NCBI RefSeq assembly: GCF_030704535.1
Contig: NC_081820.1
Coordinates: 22,705,001-22,769,000 of the forward strand
DNA length: 64,000 bases
From: Vitis vinifera
Lineage: Eukaryota > Streptophyta > Magnoliopsida > Vitales > Vitaceae
Direction: 5' to 3'
Part shown: piece by piece, positions 10,156 to 24,050 of the stretch
How the letters are laid out: the number at the start of each line of letters is the position of its first letter
How positions within the stretch are numbered: the stretch's first letter is position 1
Translations under genes and position numbers: made by a program
The notes under the pieces: model-generated
Told to the model about the DNA's origin: nothing
The model's input: the letters and a program-made list of their open reading frames with translations, nothing else
Database searches by the model: none

Positions 10156-13032
10156 CTAAACCTCCATTAGAAACTCCTTATCCTTCTCCAACTTCTCCAT
10201 TGCACCAGCCTCCAACGATATCTCCATGTCAATGCTTCCTACCCCGGTCTTCCCCTGATACAGATACACCATTCCGTCAAATCTGTTGTTCGATCCACTT
10301 CGCACCCTCTCCGGCTTCCCAAACCCAAAGTCCACGTCGTACACCTTGAACCTCGGCGAGCTTCCCACCGCAACGCAGTTCACTCCGGCGTCTTTGAACT
10401 GGAATATTATTGGGTTGCTCTCCCAATCATCGTTGCGTTTGTTGATGACTTTCGCGTCGTGCGTTACTATCGCTTTTTGAATCATCGCCGCGGCGAACTC
10501 CGGCGGGTTTGCGTAGAGGAGTCCGGCGGCGGTGACGGTGAAAATGGCTTGAATCAGGTTGCCGAAGTAGGACTCCGGCATGGGAGGGTCGACCCTCTTG
10601 CGGCAGTCGGCGAAGACGGTGTAGACAGTGACGTCCTCGGGTTTGAGTTGGCGAGCGCGTGTCACCGCCAGCCACACGTGCGTGGAGAGCGATTGGAAGG
10701 TGGAGAAGGGTTTGGAGCCGTCGGATGGGGTTTTGTTGAGCGTGGACTTGATCTGGTTGATTTGAGATTCCGAGAATCGGAAGATACGCTCACGGAGAAG
10801 CGGCGGTGGCCCCGCCGTGCCGTTCGGAGGGGCGGCTGCGGGGTTGAGAGGGAGGTCGAGCTTCACGCGCGTTTTGCGCGCTTTGGTGCGCTCGAGGAAC
10901 GGTGGGACGGAGACGGAGTCGGCTCCGTTGCAGATCTCGGCCCACGAGGTCATGAAGTGCCACGTGGAGGTACCGTCGAGGATCGCGTGGTTGAAAGCGC
11001 ATCCCAGTGCGAGTCCATCTCTTAGCTTGGTGAACTGCGGATCATGACAGAAAAATAATTAGTTGGCTCACGGTAACAGACTCAAAATTGGAGCCACGTG
11101 GAGGTTCAAGGGACGGTAACAGTGAGTAATTGTCATAAATGCATCTGTGGATGCTTGCATACTCGCGAAAGTAGTCTGTAGCTTCGGACTCGCTCTAGTA
11201 GACTGAAACCTGGATTCTCCGTTTTCCAATGCAAAATGAATGGCAGCTGGCACATCTAAGTGTTTGAAACTTTTATCTAGAGCAGTGCGTACGGGTATTA
11301 CCTAGAGCTGAACCTGCCTTTATGACACTACCGTGGGCGCGATACACCCAACCATGCCTCCACCTTCAAAGCCTCAAATTTTTACTTATTTATTTATTTG
11401 TTTTAAATTCATTTATTACCCATTCTATCATAATTAGAAAGATAAAAAGATAATAAAATAAAATTAAATTAAAATGGGCTTTTAGGCCCACAACAAAGGC
11501 CCAAAAAATTTCATAAATCAAAAATACCCATACCATCAATTTCTCAAAAAAGCATAAGAATAAAATTAGGCATGCCGTCCTTGTATTAATTGAAGTAGTT
11601 GAATAACCTAGGAGGCTAGGACACGAAATTTTCTTCTAGTCCATGCTTTTCAACTATTAGGAGATCATTCTTTTTGTACTAAAGAGGCATATATGACTAC
11701 TTTGAATACAACATTACGAGTATGAAGTTTGGTAAGTGACATGCCCCTACAAAGATCCCAAAAAGGGAGAGTTCATAATAAATATTAAGAATTTTAAAAT
11801 AAAAATAAAATATTATGTTCTTAAATATGCACAAAATTAAACAATTCCCAGCTTTATCTTAACTAATTTATACCATATTATATAAATATTATGCCAAAGG
11901 ATACGATCTCTCCATTCTCTGATCAAAAACGTTTTCTAAAATCATTATCAAACGTCATTTTAATCGATAATGTGATAGATAATTTCTCGACTATTAATGA
12001 TATATTTGATTTGGGAAAAAAAGAAAAAAAAATACAAGGAATAATGTAAGTTTATATTTAGGAGAAAGAAGAAGAAGAAATAAATGTCCCTCTCCACAAA
12101 TGGATCTACATTTTGATATGAGACCTTGGTTTTAAGGTGGTGAAGTACAATAAATTCATGGACAATCAGCTTGGTAGGTGGGTAAAATAATGGGGAGATG
12201 ATTACCTTCTTCTTATCATTTCTGTTTGGTTGGTGGGATTTAGGAAACATGACAAAAGAGAAAATAAGTTAGAGCTGATGCTAATTTTTTTCATTAAATT
12301 TTCTCATCATACAAAGAGAGCAGAAAATGAAATTAAATAAATGAATTTCATTTGTAATTTCCCAAAAATTTTGTATATTAATGTTTTAGTAAATAAAAAT
12401 TTAAATGACTTGAAGGCAATGAAACAGTTCTGACAATAATACATTGTCCTTCCCTAAATAAACCCAACAAATTTAAGGGCACCCCTATAATTTTAGGCCT
12501 GATTTGGACCAAAAAGAGAAGAAAAATAAAGAAAAATTCAATGCAATAGAATAGAAAATAAATAAATTGTTACCTGTAGGACCAGGAGGGGTTTATGAAG
12601 ACCCTCAAAGTTCAAGACTTGGGTGTATGGCACCATATCCTTCATCATGCTTGTGCACTCCACATCTGTTAGATCAGAGACACTGATCTGATCAGCACTT
12701 GCTTCCAACACTTCCACACCCTCCATTTCATCATCATACACAACCTTAAAGACCCCATCTTCGTCCTTCTCAAGCTTCCCAGCCAACTGATAAAACTCTT
12801 CCAAAACTACCCCTAACCCATCCTTCAATCTACCCACCATGTCCTCAAAGTCAGACCCCTTGTAGAATAGCAGCTTTTGGTTATAGTAAAAGGCCAAATA
12901 TGGGAGATCAAATGTGATCAACTGACACTCTCTTCTCCCAAGCTTCTTAGTGGGCATAATGTGGGACTTTCCATGGACAGACACCTTCACAACCTCATCT
13001 TCCTCCTTCTTCACAACTTGATCAGCTGCCAT
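10156..13032 (-). CDS. DCR: DCR-type BAHD acyltransferase
   Basis: Two exons, 13032-12574 and 11034-10156, separated by a phase-0 intron of 1,539 bp (CAG|GTAACA donor, CCGCAG|TTC acceptor); the product is 445 residues. The sequence closely follows Arabidopsis DCR (DEFECTIVE IN CUTICULAR RIDGES): [26 protein letters not shown] and [10 protein letters not shown] near the N-terminus. The BAHD catalytic motif HAILD is at residues 169-173 and the structural motif DFGFG at 388-392 (DFGFG instead of DFGWG is usual for DCR). DCR is a cytosolic acyl-CoA-dependent acyltransferase needed for cutin polyester assembly in the epidermis. The start at 13032 is preferred to an in-frame ATG at 13155 because a TATA box lies between them. 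It is the parent type of the C2-BAHD gene at 40.4-42.4 kb. Confidence 0.92.
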
Positions 13033-13110
13033 GGTTGATGAGATGAAGAACCCTAAAAGCAAAGGAGAGAGAGTAGAGGTTTGGGGAGTGAAGAGAGAGG
13101 GATTAAGGGA

Positions 13111-13120
13111 TATACTTATA
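13111..13120 (-). promoter_or_regulatory. TATA box of DCR
   Basis: TATAAGTATA on the minus strand, about 80 bp upstream of the ATG at 13032. It implies a leader of about 50 nt and excludes the upstream in-frame ATG at 13155 as the start. Confidence 0.6.
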
Positions 13121-13249
13121 GGGGAGTTTTCATTTGATATGGTTGGAAGGTGCATTTATGGAATGCATGAGAGCAGTTGTAGGCCATTTAATGGCTCTTT
13201 TTTCTCCTCTGTTAGTCTGGGTGGAAGTTGAGTAAAGACGCTATGGAAT

Positions 13250-16200
13250 GGCTGAGCACAGCTCCACTTTCTCTCTCTCAGAGCCTTTAATGTAATTTCA
13301 CTATCTTCTTTTTGAAAAGAAACAAAATCTCAATTAAGGCACCCTGGGCCAGTGGCTTTGACAATCGTTACAAAGAAACAAGTTTTTGGGGGCACTTTCT
13401 AGCTATAAAACTTTTTAGTAGACAATATTCTGCCCAAGAGAAAACCCAAATCATTCTTGAATTTCAAGGCTCAATTTGACCTAACCATAACTCCCTGCAT
13501 TTAAAAGATTGATACGTGGTGGGAAATACCCGTAATATCATTTATAATGATCTGTTTTCTAAAGCATAGGTATTATCGACTTAAGATATAAGTTCATACA
13601 TGTTGTTTTTATGTAAAATTTCTAATATGACTCGTAAGGAACTTTTTTTTTTGTTTTTATATTACCTTTTAAAAGTTATGATTTTGTCTTTAACTTCAAC
13701 TTCTAATAGTCAAAACTACGAAACTAACCAAACCAGAACTTAGAAAAATATCGAAAATTTCTTTTCTTAATAGACATGAAATCTTGTACCAAGGTTTCTA
13801 AATTACCTTTATGCCCCAAGTTTTTCCACAATAATTAGTCCTAGTCTCTTAGAAGAAGAAATTTGATTTTGATAGGACTATGTATGCTTTTTCAAAATTG
13901 GGGTTGAGTGAACCATTGACAGGAACCTCATGGACATAGAAAAAGTTCCCAAATGTGACCTTCATCAATCCATTGCCAAATGCAGACCTAAAATTGATGA
14001 ACCCATGAGGTTGTAAAATTAATAAGTTGTGAAAAGTGGTTGACAGTGTACACTTTCTTTGTTAAGAATTTTTCATTTTGGGAGTAGGGAAAACACATGG
14101 AGAGAAGTATTGAGTTGCATGGGTAAAAGGGCCATCCCCAACTTCATTTGCAGCTAATTTTCATGGGCTTGAACCAATTAAAATTACTCATCTTTATGGT
14201 CATGGGGGGCTGAGGGGTTGTTGAGGTTTAAATGTGTCCCTTCCGACTCCTTCTCTGAATGACTCAGTATGCAACTTAGTGTGAACTACTTTAGAATTCA
14301 TTTCTTGTCTTGGAAGAGGCTGTCATGTGTGATTCATTTATGCCACTTTGGATCCTGTTTTATTGGTTTTTAAAAGCTAGAATGCTTTCATTTCTTTTAA
14401 GAGATTTTATTTTGTGGGCATTTGGGATGGTTGTTAATTTTTTTGGTCTGCATTTGTAGTAGTATGATAATCAAAAGTTAGATAGTGTTTTTATATGTAT
14501 TATGCTTGAGCGATAATGTCAAGTTACATGATCGGTATAGTGAAATTTAGACTATTATATAAAGATACAAACAAATGAGATTAGAGAGAGTGCACATATG
14601 ACACTGTCTGATTGATGGTGTTTTCTCCATATTGTATTGAAAAAACAAAAATACGTTTTTTTTTTCGTATCCGGCTTTAAAAAAGCAAAAAACATGAACA
14701 TCTCTTATTTTTCAAAATAAAATAAACCACATAAAGAAGTAAGAAAAAAAAAAAAACCTATCATGAGAAGATTTTACCCGTCTTATTTATTTATTTTTTT
14801 AAGGTGTGTTACTTAAAACATAGTTTTAAAAGGATGATCGTAAAAATATGAGTAGCATTTTGATATTATTAATTTAAAATAAAAATTTTGGTTTAACTTC
14901 AAATTTGACATTAGGGTCATTAAAATAGAGGTAAAATGTAGATGTGAAATTAAAAATATTTATTTGATATTCCTAATTAATGAAAATAGCATTATTTTCA
15001 ATTAATGGTTCATATGAAAGGGTTCACTTCAAGGGACCTCCCACATCTACCCCATCAATGCTATTTAACATTAAGAAGATGGTGCCCTCTCTTTGGGTGG
15101 ATGGGTCATGCACTCTATAGGTAATGGAAAATGACTTGTTATTCATTGACAATTTGACATACAAGGCTACACCTACATCTTGGAATTTCAATTTCTTCTT
15201 CATTTCTTATAATGGAATTTGAATATCAAAATTTATGGTGCAAAAAACAATAAACAAAATTGAATTTGGGTCCTTAAAATAATAAATAACTAAATAAATA
15301 GCTTTCTTGATTGAGAATTGACATGTCATGTGGGATTTTTTTGGCCCTATTGCTTCTTGCCATTACTACATGACTTTAGACTATAGTTGCTTTTTGAAAA
15401 TAAATTTAAAAAGGGGATATTAATTATGTAATTTTTTTTCTCTTTGGTTAAAGATGAAGGGTCTATTTGGTAATTATTTTGAAAAAATAGTTTTTGAGAA
15501 CAATTTTTGAAAACTATTATTTAATTTTTGTAAAACAAAAGTTTGTTTAAAAACTTAAATTTTTTTTAACTTATTTAATATTTTAAAATATGTTTTAAAA
15601 AGAAATTTTATATCTAATTCTATATATTTGTAAAATTATTTCTTAAAACAACCCTCAAAAAACAAGTAAAAATAATATAAAACAATTAAGAGATGTTCTC
15701 TGAAAACATTTTGTTTTCTATTCTAAAGATTACCAAACGTGTTTTCTCTATTTTTTGTTTTGAAAAATAGAAAATTATTCTAATAAATATTTCTCAAACA
15801 AGTTCGAAAATTCTCAATTTTTTTTTATAAAAAAATCATAATGTCATAATAATCACATTGACATTTAGTGGTATGTTTTCAAGAAATGGTTTTTAAAAAT
15901 CAAATTTAGTAATATTTTGGGGTGTAAAGTATTTATTGCTTGTAGTTAATGAACCAATAAATCACAAAATATATGATATTGTTTGTTAAAATTCTCAAAT
16001 TTAATATAGCTTTTTAATTCAGTTTATTTATATACTCTATCAAACTGATGATCATTTGTATGCATTTTCACTTTCTATTTTTAAATAGAAAACATAATGA
16101 TAACATTTTTTTTTCTAACATTAATTTATGCTTCAAAAAAGGCATTATTATCAAGTTTTGTGTAGTGGGATAAGGGATATTGTTGAGTATTTAAACCAAA

Positions 16201-17860
16201 AATAAGCACCAAAAAAAAAAATCAAATCTTTTTTGTTAAAAAAATTAAATTTTATTTTTTAAAATAAAAATATAAGGCCCGTTTAGCCATGTTTTCTAAA
16301 ATTATTTTTAAGTTAATAACAAAAAACTGTTTTTAAAAATAAGTTTTAAAAAAAAGGTCAAATGGGCCAATATTTTCCTTTTGGTTTTTAAAAAGGGTGA
16401 AAAATTTTCCTACTTACTCTCTAAAAATTATTATCTATTTCATTTTATTTTTAAAATTTATTTCCAAAAAATAATAACCAATCAATGTTAGAAATTTTTA
16501 AAAACAACTTAATATTTTTTAAAACAAAAAATTGTTTTTAAGTCACACCATCAAATCAGGCTCATAGACTCATGAAAATTGTTGTTTGAAGTTTTGTAAA
16601 AATAAATAAATAAATAAAAGTTTGGAACTTGAAATGTTTTTGTCTTATTTTTTATATTTTTAAATATTTTTTTTTAAAAAAATTAACTTTTATAAACAAG
16701 TCAAAAACTACTAAAAATGTTATAATAAACACCCTGTCTCCGATTTTTTCTTTTCCTAATTACCAAATATGTTTTCTTTTATCTTTTTATTCTCAGCATC
16801 TAATAAACCAACATAGTGTTGATATTCTTTTGTCAATATTTTTTTTTTCCTATTTTTTGTTATGTTATTGGTAACCGACTATTTATTAAGCACATGGCTC
16901 CACTTGAAATGACCTTATTTGAAAATTACACATTAATTAATGGTATCCAAACCTACTAAGATTTTGACTTGCCAACAACTCATTAACCAAAAACTCAAAC
17001 TATTTTCTATGTACGTACTTTCTTTCATGGAATCCTTTTTCCTCGTTGCCCATGGATAGCAACCACTATATATTGAAAAGGGAACGTCAGCTCAATATTG
17101 ATAGCAATAGATCACCATGGAAATTGCCTACCACTCTTCTATTTCTCACAACCTTGTTTCTTCCAAAATAAAACAAAAAAAAAAAATGATAATTGCTTTC
17201 TAATCTATGAAAAAAATTTGGAATACTAAGGTAATTTTTAAGTCTTGAATCATTTTACGGTAATATTTTAATGATTCTTTTTCTTGTTTATATATATTTT
17301 ATCTCATAAATTACTCGAAGTTTGGTTTTCGAGATTGTTAATATGAACAAGGGAAAAATAGGTTTTGATTCACTAATTTGAAAAAATATAGAAAAATGAA
17401 TCTCGACTTTTATAAATTAGTTTTATCTTCATCCATTTAAAAATATTTTAAAATATATGCACTTTTCATAAGTCAGACAATTATTTCCTAAAATACCCTT
17501 TTACTTGATAATGTTAAATAAAATTATCAAAAAAATATCATTTTAATTTGATAAAAATATCTTATAAATAAAAGTATATGACAATAAGTTTTAGTTGAAA
17601 CATACGTATTTATTTCAAACATGTATTTTCCTACTAAAATCTTTACAATGCGAACAAATATAGGTCATAAGTCTAAATAGAGAGGATGCCCAAAACGTTC
17701 TCGTGTTATGCTTGTACATTTAAATGTTTATGAGATTATGAAATAATAAAATTAGTAATAAAAGTTTAGCTAACCTATGGTTATTTGAAGATTGTAACCA
17801 ATTTTTTTATATGAAGTAGGTAAGTGATGAGAGGTGGGTTTAAGCAATAAATGAAAAAAT
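13250..17860. other. AT-rich intergenic DNA with MITE-like repeats
   Basis: No gene seen on either strand. A reasonably complete copy of the MITE-like family lies at about 15456-15800 (GGTCTATTTGGTAATTATT to GATTACCAAACG). A related AT-rich unit at about 16277-16565 begins GGCCCGTTTAGCCATG and ends with the inverse, CATCAAATCAGGCTC. Elsewhere there are A- and T-runs and short frames without domains. Confidence 0.55.
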
Positions 17861-17869
17861 TCAATTACC

Positions 17870-19170
17870 TGATAAAAACAATACATGTGAGCCAACTACT
17901 CGACAAGTTGAAAAGAAACAATCTATTAGTATTAAATGAGTTTATAAGATGAAGTACAAACTCGATGGTAAAGATAATCAATTTTAGACTAGATTGATGG
18001 CAAAAGGCCACAAATAGTAGGTATCTATAATTTTTAAGTTCTTATACTAGTTGCCAAACTAAACATCATTAGCATAAAAAATTGAACTTGTAATTAAGAA
18101 AAAGTGAAAACTTCACTAAATGAATGTTAAATGAAGAAAAGTTTTTATTAAACAAAATAAGCAAGTTTACAAACTAGAAAATGTATTATTTTAGTTAAAG
18201 TAAATGTCACATACTTGGTATAGGCGGAATGAGATATTTATTTATTGTAGCAAAGTTTTCGAAAGTGTTCTTCTAATCATACACTCTGCACAAAAGTTAA
18301 ATTCTTATAGTGATATAATTGTTATATACCTATATAACATTATTTGATTTTTATAGGAAATCGTCAAGAGATGATTGAAGATTTCAAAGGGATGTTTGAA
18401 GATTTCAAGGAGATAACGATCCAATAATTTAAGATAATAAATTTGGTACTAATGTCCTATTTTCTTAAAAATCGAGGCCCAATAGGATAATGATATCTTT
18501 ATCTTACAGAACAAGTGTATCATACACATTTTAGAATGATTTATGATCATTAGTAATAACTTGCACTCCTACTACAAACTGATTAAAAATAAAAAATAAC
18601 AAAATAAAGGACAAAATAATTAATAAATTTCACATATTTCAAAATCGTAGTAGGAACTCTTTACTATTTTATTTCTACTGGATCGAATATGCTTTAAGAG
18701 TAGAAATTACTAGTAGATTAATGAAAAGAAATATATGTTACATTTGTGAGCAGTAAGTTTAGCAATGACACTTGTGATCATGAAATTTTATACTCCTATT
18801 TGAGCAACTTCATTTTGGTGTGCGACAAGGTTAATAATTAGAGCAACTTTGAAATATGTCGAGCAATTTAGCTTTATAGGATACTTAGTAAGTTGAAATA
18901 TCGACAAAAAGATCCTATAAAGATTTTGTATGATAATAAATTTATTATTGCATTGCCAAAAAATTTGTTGTTTTATGATAAAGGCTAACACATATGCATC
19001 AAGTTTGATTACATTAAAAAACTTGTGAAATCAAGCTCGAGTTTTGTGGAACAAATTACAGATATTTTTATAAAACTACCAATATAGAACATATTTGAAA
19101 AATTAAAGATGACATAAGATGTAATTAGCTTTAAAGTTCGGGTTAAGGAAAGTTATTGAAAAATTTTAAG
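17870..19170 (+). mobile_element. Ty1/copia retrotransposon fossil (heavily decayed pol)
   Basis: In scattered short stretches the plus strand resembles copia reverse transcriptase (a VYKMKYKLDG-like stretch and a MAKGHK stretch at about 17940-18015) and, further on, the RNase H region and the end of pol (a phrase like ADIFTKPL at about 19050, then FEKLK at about 19090). No LTRs were recognised. It is broken by many changes and much more AT-rich than an intact element, so it is old. Confidence 0.65.
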
Positions 19171-19311
19171 AATTATTATTTATTTAGGTTTTTAATAATT
19201 CATATATAATCAATTTATTATATATATATATATATATTGAAATAAATTGTGAAATCCAATATAAAAATTGGTGACATTATTTTTAATAATAAAAATGAAA
19301 AATAAAATAAA

Positions 19312-22300
19312 TTATTTTGATGAGCAAGTGGGTGGACCCTGGTCCATAATCTCCTTCACCACAAGGGTTCTCCCTCTATTAATGGTCATGAAACATAAGT
19401 ATAAATGCTCTTCTAGCTCATCTAGCTGCTGGCTAAAGTTAGAGTCATTCTCCTTCAGCTGGCGCGCCACTTCTCCACTGGCTTGCAGGTTATCCTCTTT
19501 ATGCTCCAACCAAAACCTAACCATTCCACTTATATGCTCCAGCTCATTGTTTAGCCTGGCCACAAGCCGGCTTATCATGTCCATATCCTTGTTCAGTATG
19601 TAAGTTCCTTTGGCAGCTGCGTCAAGCTGAGCCGACCGCCTGGCTAATTTCCTAGTCGAGGCTAACTCAAATGAAGCCGCTATGAGACCTGGTGCAGCCA
19701 CCAACATTGCTAAGGCGTGAGTTGTGGCGATTACAGCCACCGAAGCCGTTAGCGCGACAAGCAAAATAGCTGAGCCGCATTTTATGCTTTTGACGAGCTG
19801 GAGCTTGGCTCGAGCCTTGTCACGTCCTAACTCTAACCGCTTGAGTAAGCCAGAGCAGCCGGTTTGGATGACCCGAACCCGAGCCAATATTACTGGAAAG
19901 CGGTTTACGGGTAGTAACTCAGTGGCTCCATGAGATTCCAGGGTGGATTTCAAGGATCGGTACCAAACACGTATACGGTTAATATCCTTTAGCAGAAGGC
20001 TACACAGGAAAGAAGCGTTAGCCGTTTCAGAAAAGTATTCGGCTAGAATAGAGTGGTTTTTGGGTCTGCTTTGAGCCAAAGCCAATAGTTGAGTGACAGT
20101 GGGTTGGTCCGGATCTAAGAGATATTCAGCGAAGAGCCGGTAGGATGAGAGCCGAGCCGCAGTGGTGGACTCTATGGGAATTGACGTGGCGCTATCTCCA
20201 TGGGTTAGAGTAAGGACACGTGTCCAAAACTCAATGTATGATTCAGTGCGGAAGGCATTAGCATATTCTTCGCGATAATCCACATAATTAGGAAGATTAG
20301 GAGGGTTGGATCCGGAGACTGCATGATAAAAAACAAAATGGGATATCACAATCTTTTAATTTGTCACATCATACTATGTTAAATTACAACCCGACATCAA
20401 CAATTTAATCCAAAAACCAATTAATGTTTGTTAAAAATACGGTAAATCTTTTATGATATTCTGCATCGCACCTCATTGATTTATTTTAATAGACATTATT
20501 TAGGTGGTCCATTTCCCGATTTAAAAACGATTCTTATAACTCAAACTCATTACCCTTAACCTAATATCAATTATTGGATCGGGTTTTGATCGATTTTTTA
20601 CTCCAATACTAGTTTTTGGATCAAACTTTCACTATCTAATATAACTATCAATTTGCATTCAACAAAAATAAATCAAACCTTTTATAATATTCAACATAAC
20701 AATCAACAGTCGTATTCTAAGGGTACACCCAAAAGGACATTACTATATCAAAAAATTAGGATGTTTTCATATACTAAATTATCACATTTCCTCAAAACGA
20801 AATTACTTTCAACTATTGAATACCACTCTAATAGTGAAAAATATAATTAATGAATCACATGCATAGAAAATCATACCAAAGTACTTGCCCTATCCATGAT
20901 ATAAAGTCTTAACACAAATTAGGGCAATCAACTTCTGAAAAATGGGCACATGGTACATACCATGGGACACCCTGTTCTTCAGTACAGGGCTTCAATGGCA
21001 TTAGTGGTGATGTGAGACTACTCCTAGACCCCTGTTCTCTCTTTTCTTTCATTCCGACTATCTTTGGAAGACATGGGGCTGTGGGGGATTCTGGTTGTTG
21101 GGTTATGCTAACCCTAGCCATTCTCAATCAATGCTCTTAACTTCACTCATGTTGGACCAATTTCTATTTCTCACATTTTGTACCCACTAAATTTCTAGGG
21201 TAGATGTGGCCTGTTTGGGCTTATTTTGGGTTCTTTTTTAGCTCCCTAGGGCCTAGCCAATTTGCCACTTTTTCTATCATTTTAGAAATGACAATGATTT
21301 TTTTTTTTCCAAAAAAGAAAACATTTTTAGTATATTTTTCTTTATTGGAAGTAGATGGTAATTTAGAACTATACAATTTATTCTACAATAAGATAAAATA
21401 ATTTTAATAAAAACTAGTGTTGAACCTACATTTCACCAAACATGAATTTGTTGAGTTGAAATATTAAATCGATGTAATTTAGAAAAATAATTATAACTTA
21501 AGACTATGTTTCGTCTATGAAAAGTATTAAAAAAAGAAAAAAGTTATTAATTTTTTTTCTTAAAATAACTTTTAATAGAAGGGACTTCAAGATTTATTTT
21601 AAGGGAACAAGGGAATAAATTTTTTATTTCAAGTAGTTGAAAACAAAATTTTATTTAAAATTTTTTAATTTCATATTGTTAAATATTTATATTTTAAAAA
21701 TATAAATTAAATTATTGATATATTCTGAAAAGGATACATTTTTTGAAAAAATATTTTTGAAAGAGTTTTCTAAAGCCTCCTATTAGACATGTATAAAAAG
21801 AACCATTGGTTTTTTTTTTTTTTTTTTTCTATTTTTAAAAGTAAAATTAATATTATTTTCTGTGGTGAAATAAATCTAAATATCAAAAAGTTATGAAACT
21901 GCCTCTAAGAAAATAATTGAGATGATTTTTTCTTTTCTAACCATGAAAAGAATCAGACACTACTTTGGGCCATTTGTATGGATTAAAATGGGCTCCTATG
22001 GGCCTTTGTGGCCCATTTAAAACTTTTTCAATAGGAGTATCTTAGGCCTTGGCTCCATACGTGGTAGCCCAAATCCTTGAGCCCACCCAGGCCTGTGATG
22101 GTGGCATGAATGGGAGAAAAATAAAGGCTAGTGTAGATAAAATAAAATATAAATAAAAAATGAAAGTATATATTTTAAGGACAAATTCAGTCTGTCAGTT
22201 TATTAAGACCTTGTTTGGATTGACTTCTAACAAGTAAAAATATATTTTTTCATCTCTTGACGTACATAAATTTATCAAAAAATTTATTATTTAATAAAAA

Positions 22301-23016
22301 AACTTAAAATAAAGGGTTAATCGATTAAAAGGGTCATTAAAAACCTAATTTTTGAAATTCACCTTTTCATCATTTTTCTAGCTTTATCTGGACAAAAATA
22401 TTCTCGTATTTTTCTCGTAAAAATAACCACTTCTTTTAAAACCTACATATAAATACTTGAAATATTAAAGGTCATTTATGTCAAAAATTAATTACTTTTC
22501 AAGTAAAAATATGAAAAGTTAAATTTACAAATTTGAAAATTATTTTATCCCTTTTAATCAAGTAATTCTAAATAAAAATAAGCACATAATTAGTTCTTAT
22601 AAAAGCCCTGTTTTAAATGAAATATAAAAAAATTTTGATTTAAAATTAAATTAAATAAAAATGAAAAATAAAAGTAAAAAAACGAAGAAAAAAATAGGTG
22701 TAAAATCAATAATTTTTTCTACATGCTAACCTAAACTTTTTTTTACTCATTTTAGCTATTTTATATAAAAATTAAATAATTTAAAAATAAATAACTTTTT
22801 AACTAATTTTAATTATATATTTTTTATAACTAAACTATATACGAGAAAATCACTATCTTTAATATTTTTTTTTCCTTTTGTTTTTATTGATATTTTCATA
22901 AACCCAACATAATCAAAATATGAAAATGAATAAATAAATACATGAATAAAAAAAAAAAATTGCATACCAGAGCATGAAAGGAATTTTCGGATGCAAATGC
23001 TGATTCTTTTCCTCAT
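19312..23016 (-). CDS. UPF0496 family protein
   Basis: Exon 1 is 23016-22968 (MRKRISICIRKFLSCS plus one base) and exon 2 is 20318-19312. The intron of 2,649 bp is phase 1, with donor G|GTATGC and acceptor GCAG|TC. The product is 351 residues, a normal length for plant UPF0496 proteins (At3g19330-like), whose biochemical role is unknown. Visible parts: an N-terminal segment with YREEYANAFRTESY; a helical middle; a paired hydrophobic segment (SAILLVALTASVAVIATT and ALAMLVAAPGLIAASF) as in the family's membrane hairpin; and a C-terminal coiled-coil-like region rich in Glu and Leu. The last exon is G+C richer than its surroundings. A second, unseen internal exon cannot be excluded in so long an intron. 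Confidence 0.82.
20319..22967 (-). other. Long intron of the UPF0496 gene
   Basis: AT-rich apart from an island at about 20885-21140 with balanced composition and an open frame of 72 codons on the same strand, ending near a good donor (CCATG|GTATGT). Its phase does not match exon 2, so I do not join it. A second less AT-rich stretch lies at 21960-22100. No transposon ends were recognised. Confidence 0.5.
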
Positions 23017-23127
23017 TCTGCTTCTTCAAATGCAAAATTCAGGTCAGAGATGAAGAAAATTTGGCTTCAATGGTTGGATTCTACACAAGTCTGGAGAAGG
23101 AAGTGAAAGGAAAATGGAAAAGGGCTC

Positions 23128-23133
23128 TTTATA
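23128..23133 (-). promoter_or_regulatory. TATA box of the UPF0496 gene
   Basis: TATAAA on the minus strand within GGTTTATAAAGAGCCC, 112 bp upstream of the ATG. This predicts a leader of about 80 nt and supports the exon 1 call. Confidence 0.6.
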
Positions 23134-23609
23134 AACCAAGAAAATAGTTTCTTGCTTTTGCTTGTGGGAAAGGTGAGCTTGAAGTGCAAGCCAAGGACTT
23201 GCCTACATTTTGATACTTACAAGGAAAATGCAAATATTTGATTATTATTATTATGATCATATTTTCCGGGGAGTGAACTGTTTGGAAGGATGGAAAATTT
23301 TGTGGGAAAGCTTATACACGTGGGATAATTTGTATAGTTCTAGAAAACATTAATGTGCAATCGAAGTCTATGGAGATAGATTGCTTGTTTTAACCCACCA
23401 CCCATAATATTATTTTCTTAATTGAATGAAATATGCCATAAAAAGAAAAATAAAAAAAAATGATTAAAAAGAAAAACTTATCATAAAAAAAGATGAAGAA
23501 GCAATAAACATTCGAATAATGTATAAAATCTTGCTTACTAGATCAAATATGGGATATTAGGTTGAAAGCGTTAAATCATAAATCCAAATACTAAGTGAGT
23601 ATTTGGTAA

Positions 23610-24050
23610 ATCAACTTAATAGCTTAAAGTGATTTAATAATTAATTTAAGTTATTAAGTAAATTAAGTATGTTTGATAAAACAAATTAATGATATAACTT
23701 AAAATAAAAAATAACTTGAAGTAATAAGTAAAAATAATTAACTTATTATTAAGTCTACATCCCTATTTTTACTTTTTTACCCTTATTTGTTTTAATTACT
23801 TCCATAATTTTTTTTACTACTCCACGACACCTTTATTGTTACTTCATCTTTTTTATCCTAGTTATAATTTATGAGGATGAATATGTTAATTTAATGATTT
23901 AAAATAAATTTTAAGTTAATTTTATCAAATAACTTTAATACTTAAAGTAAAAATTAAATAGTAAGTTTTAAGTCAATAAGTTAAATAAAATTTAACTTAA
24001 AGTCAATTTAAGTCATTAAATAAGTATTAAGTCTTAACAAATACCCCTAA
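23610..24050. repeat. MITE with long terminal inverted repeats
   Basis: An element of about 440 bp. The left end reads GTATTTGGTAAATCAACTT and the right end, read inward, GTATTTGTTAAGACTTAAT. Both ends are followed by TTAAGTTATTAAGT-type motifs that mirror each other for about 90 bp; the middle holds a short C/T-rich tract. A second, more decayed member is at about 51200-51560. No target duplication was clear. Confidence 0.65.

Noticed and set aside
10459-11047. Long plus-strand open frames opposite DCR exon 2
   Set aside because: They are the antisense of a G+C-rich coding exon and recur at the C2-BAHD gene (40732-41302); the protein has no domain character, while the minus strand encodes a clear BAHD enzyme.
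13033-13155. Upstream in-frame ATG for DCR
   Set aside because: It lies upstream of the TATA box, and the added residues have no counterpart in DCR.
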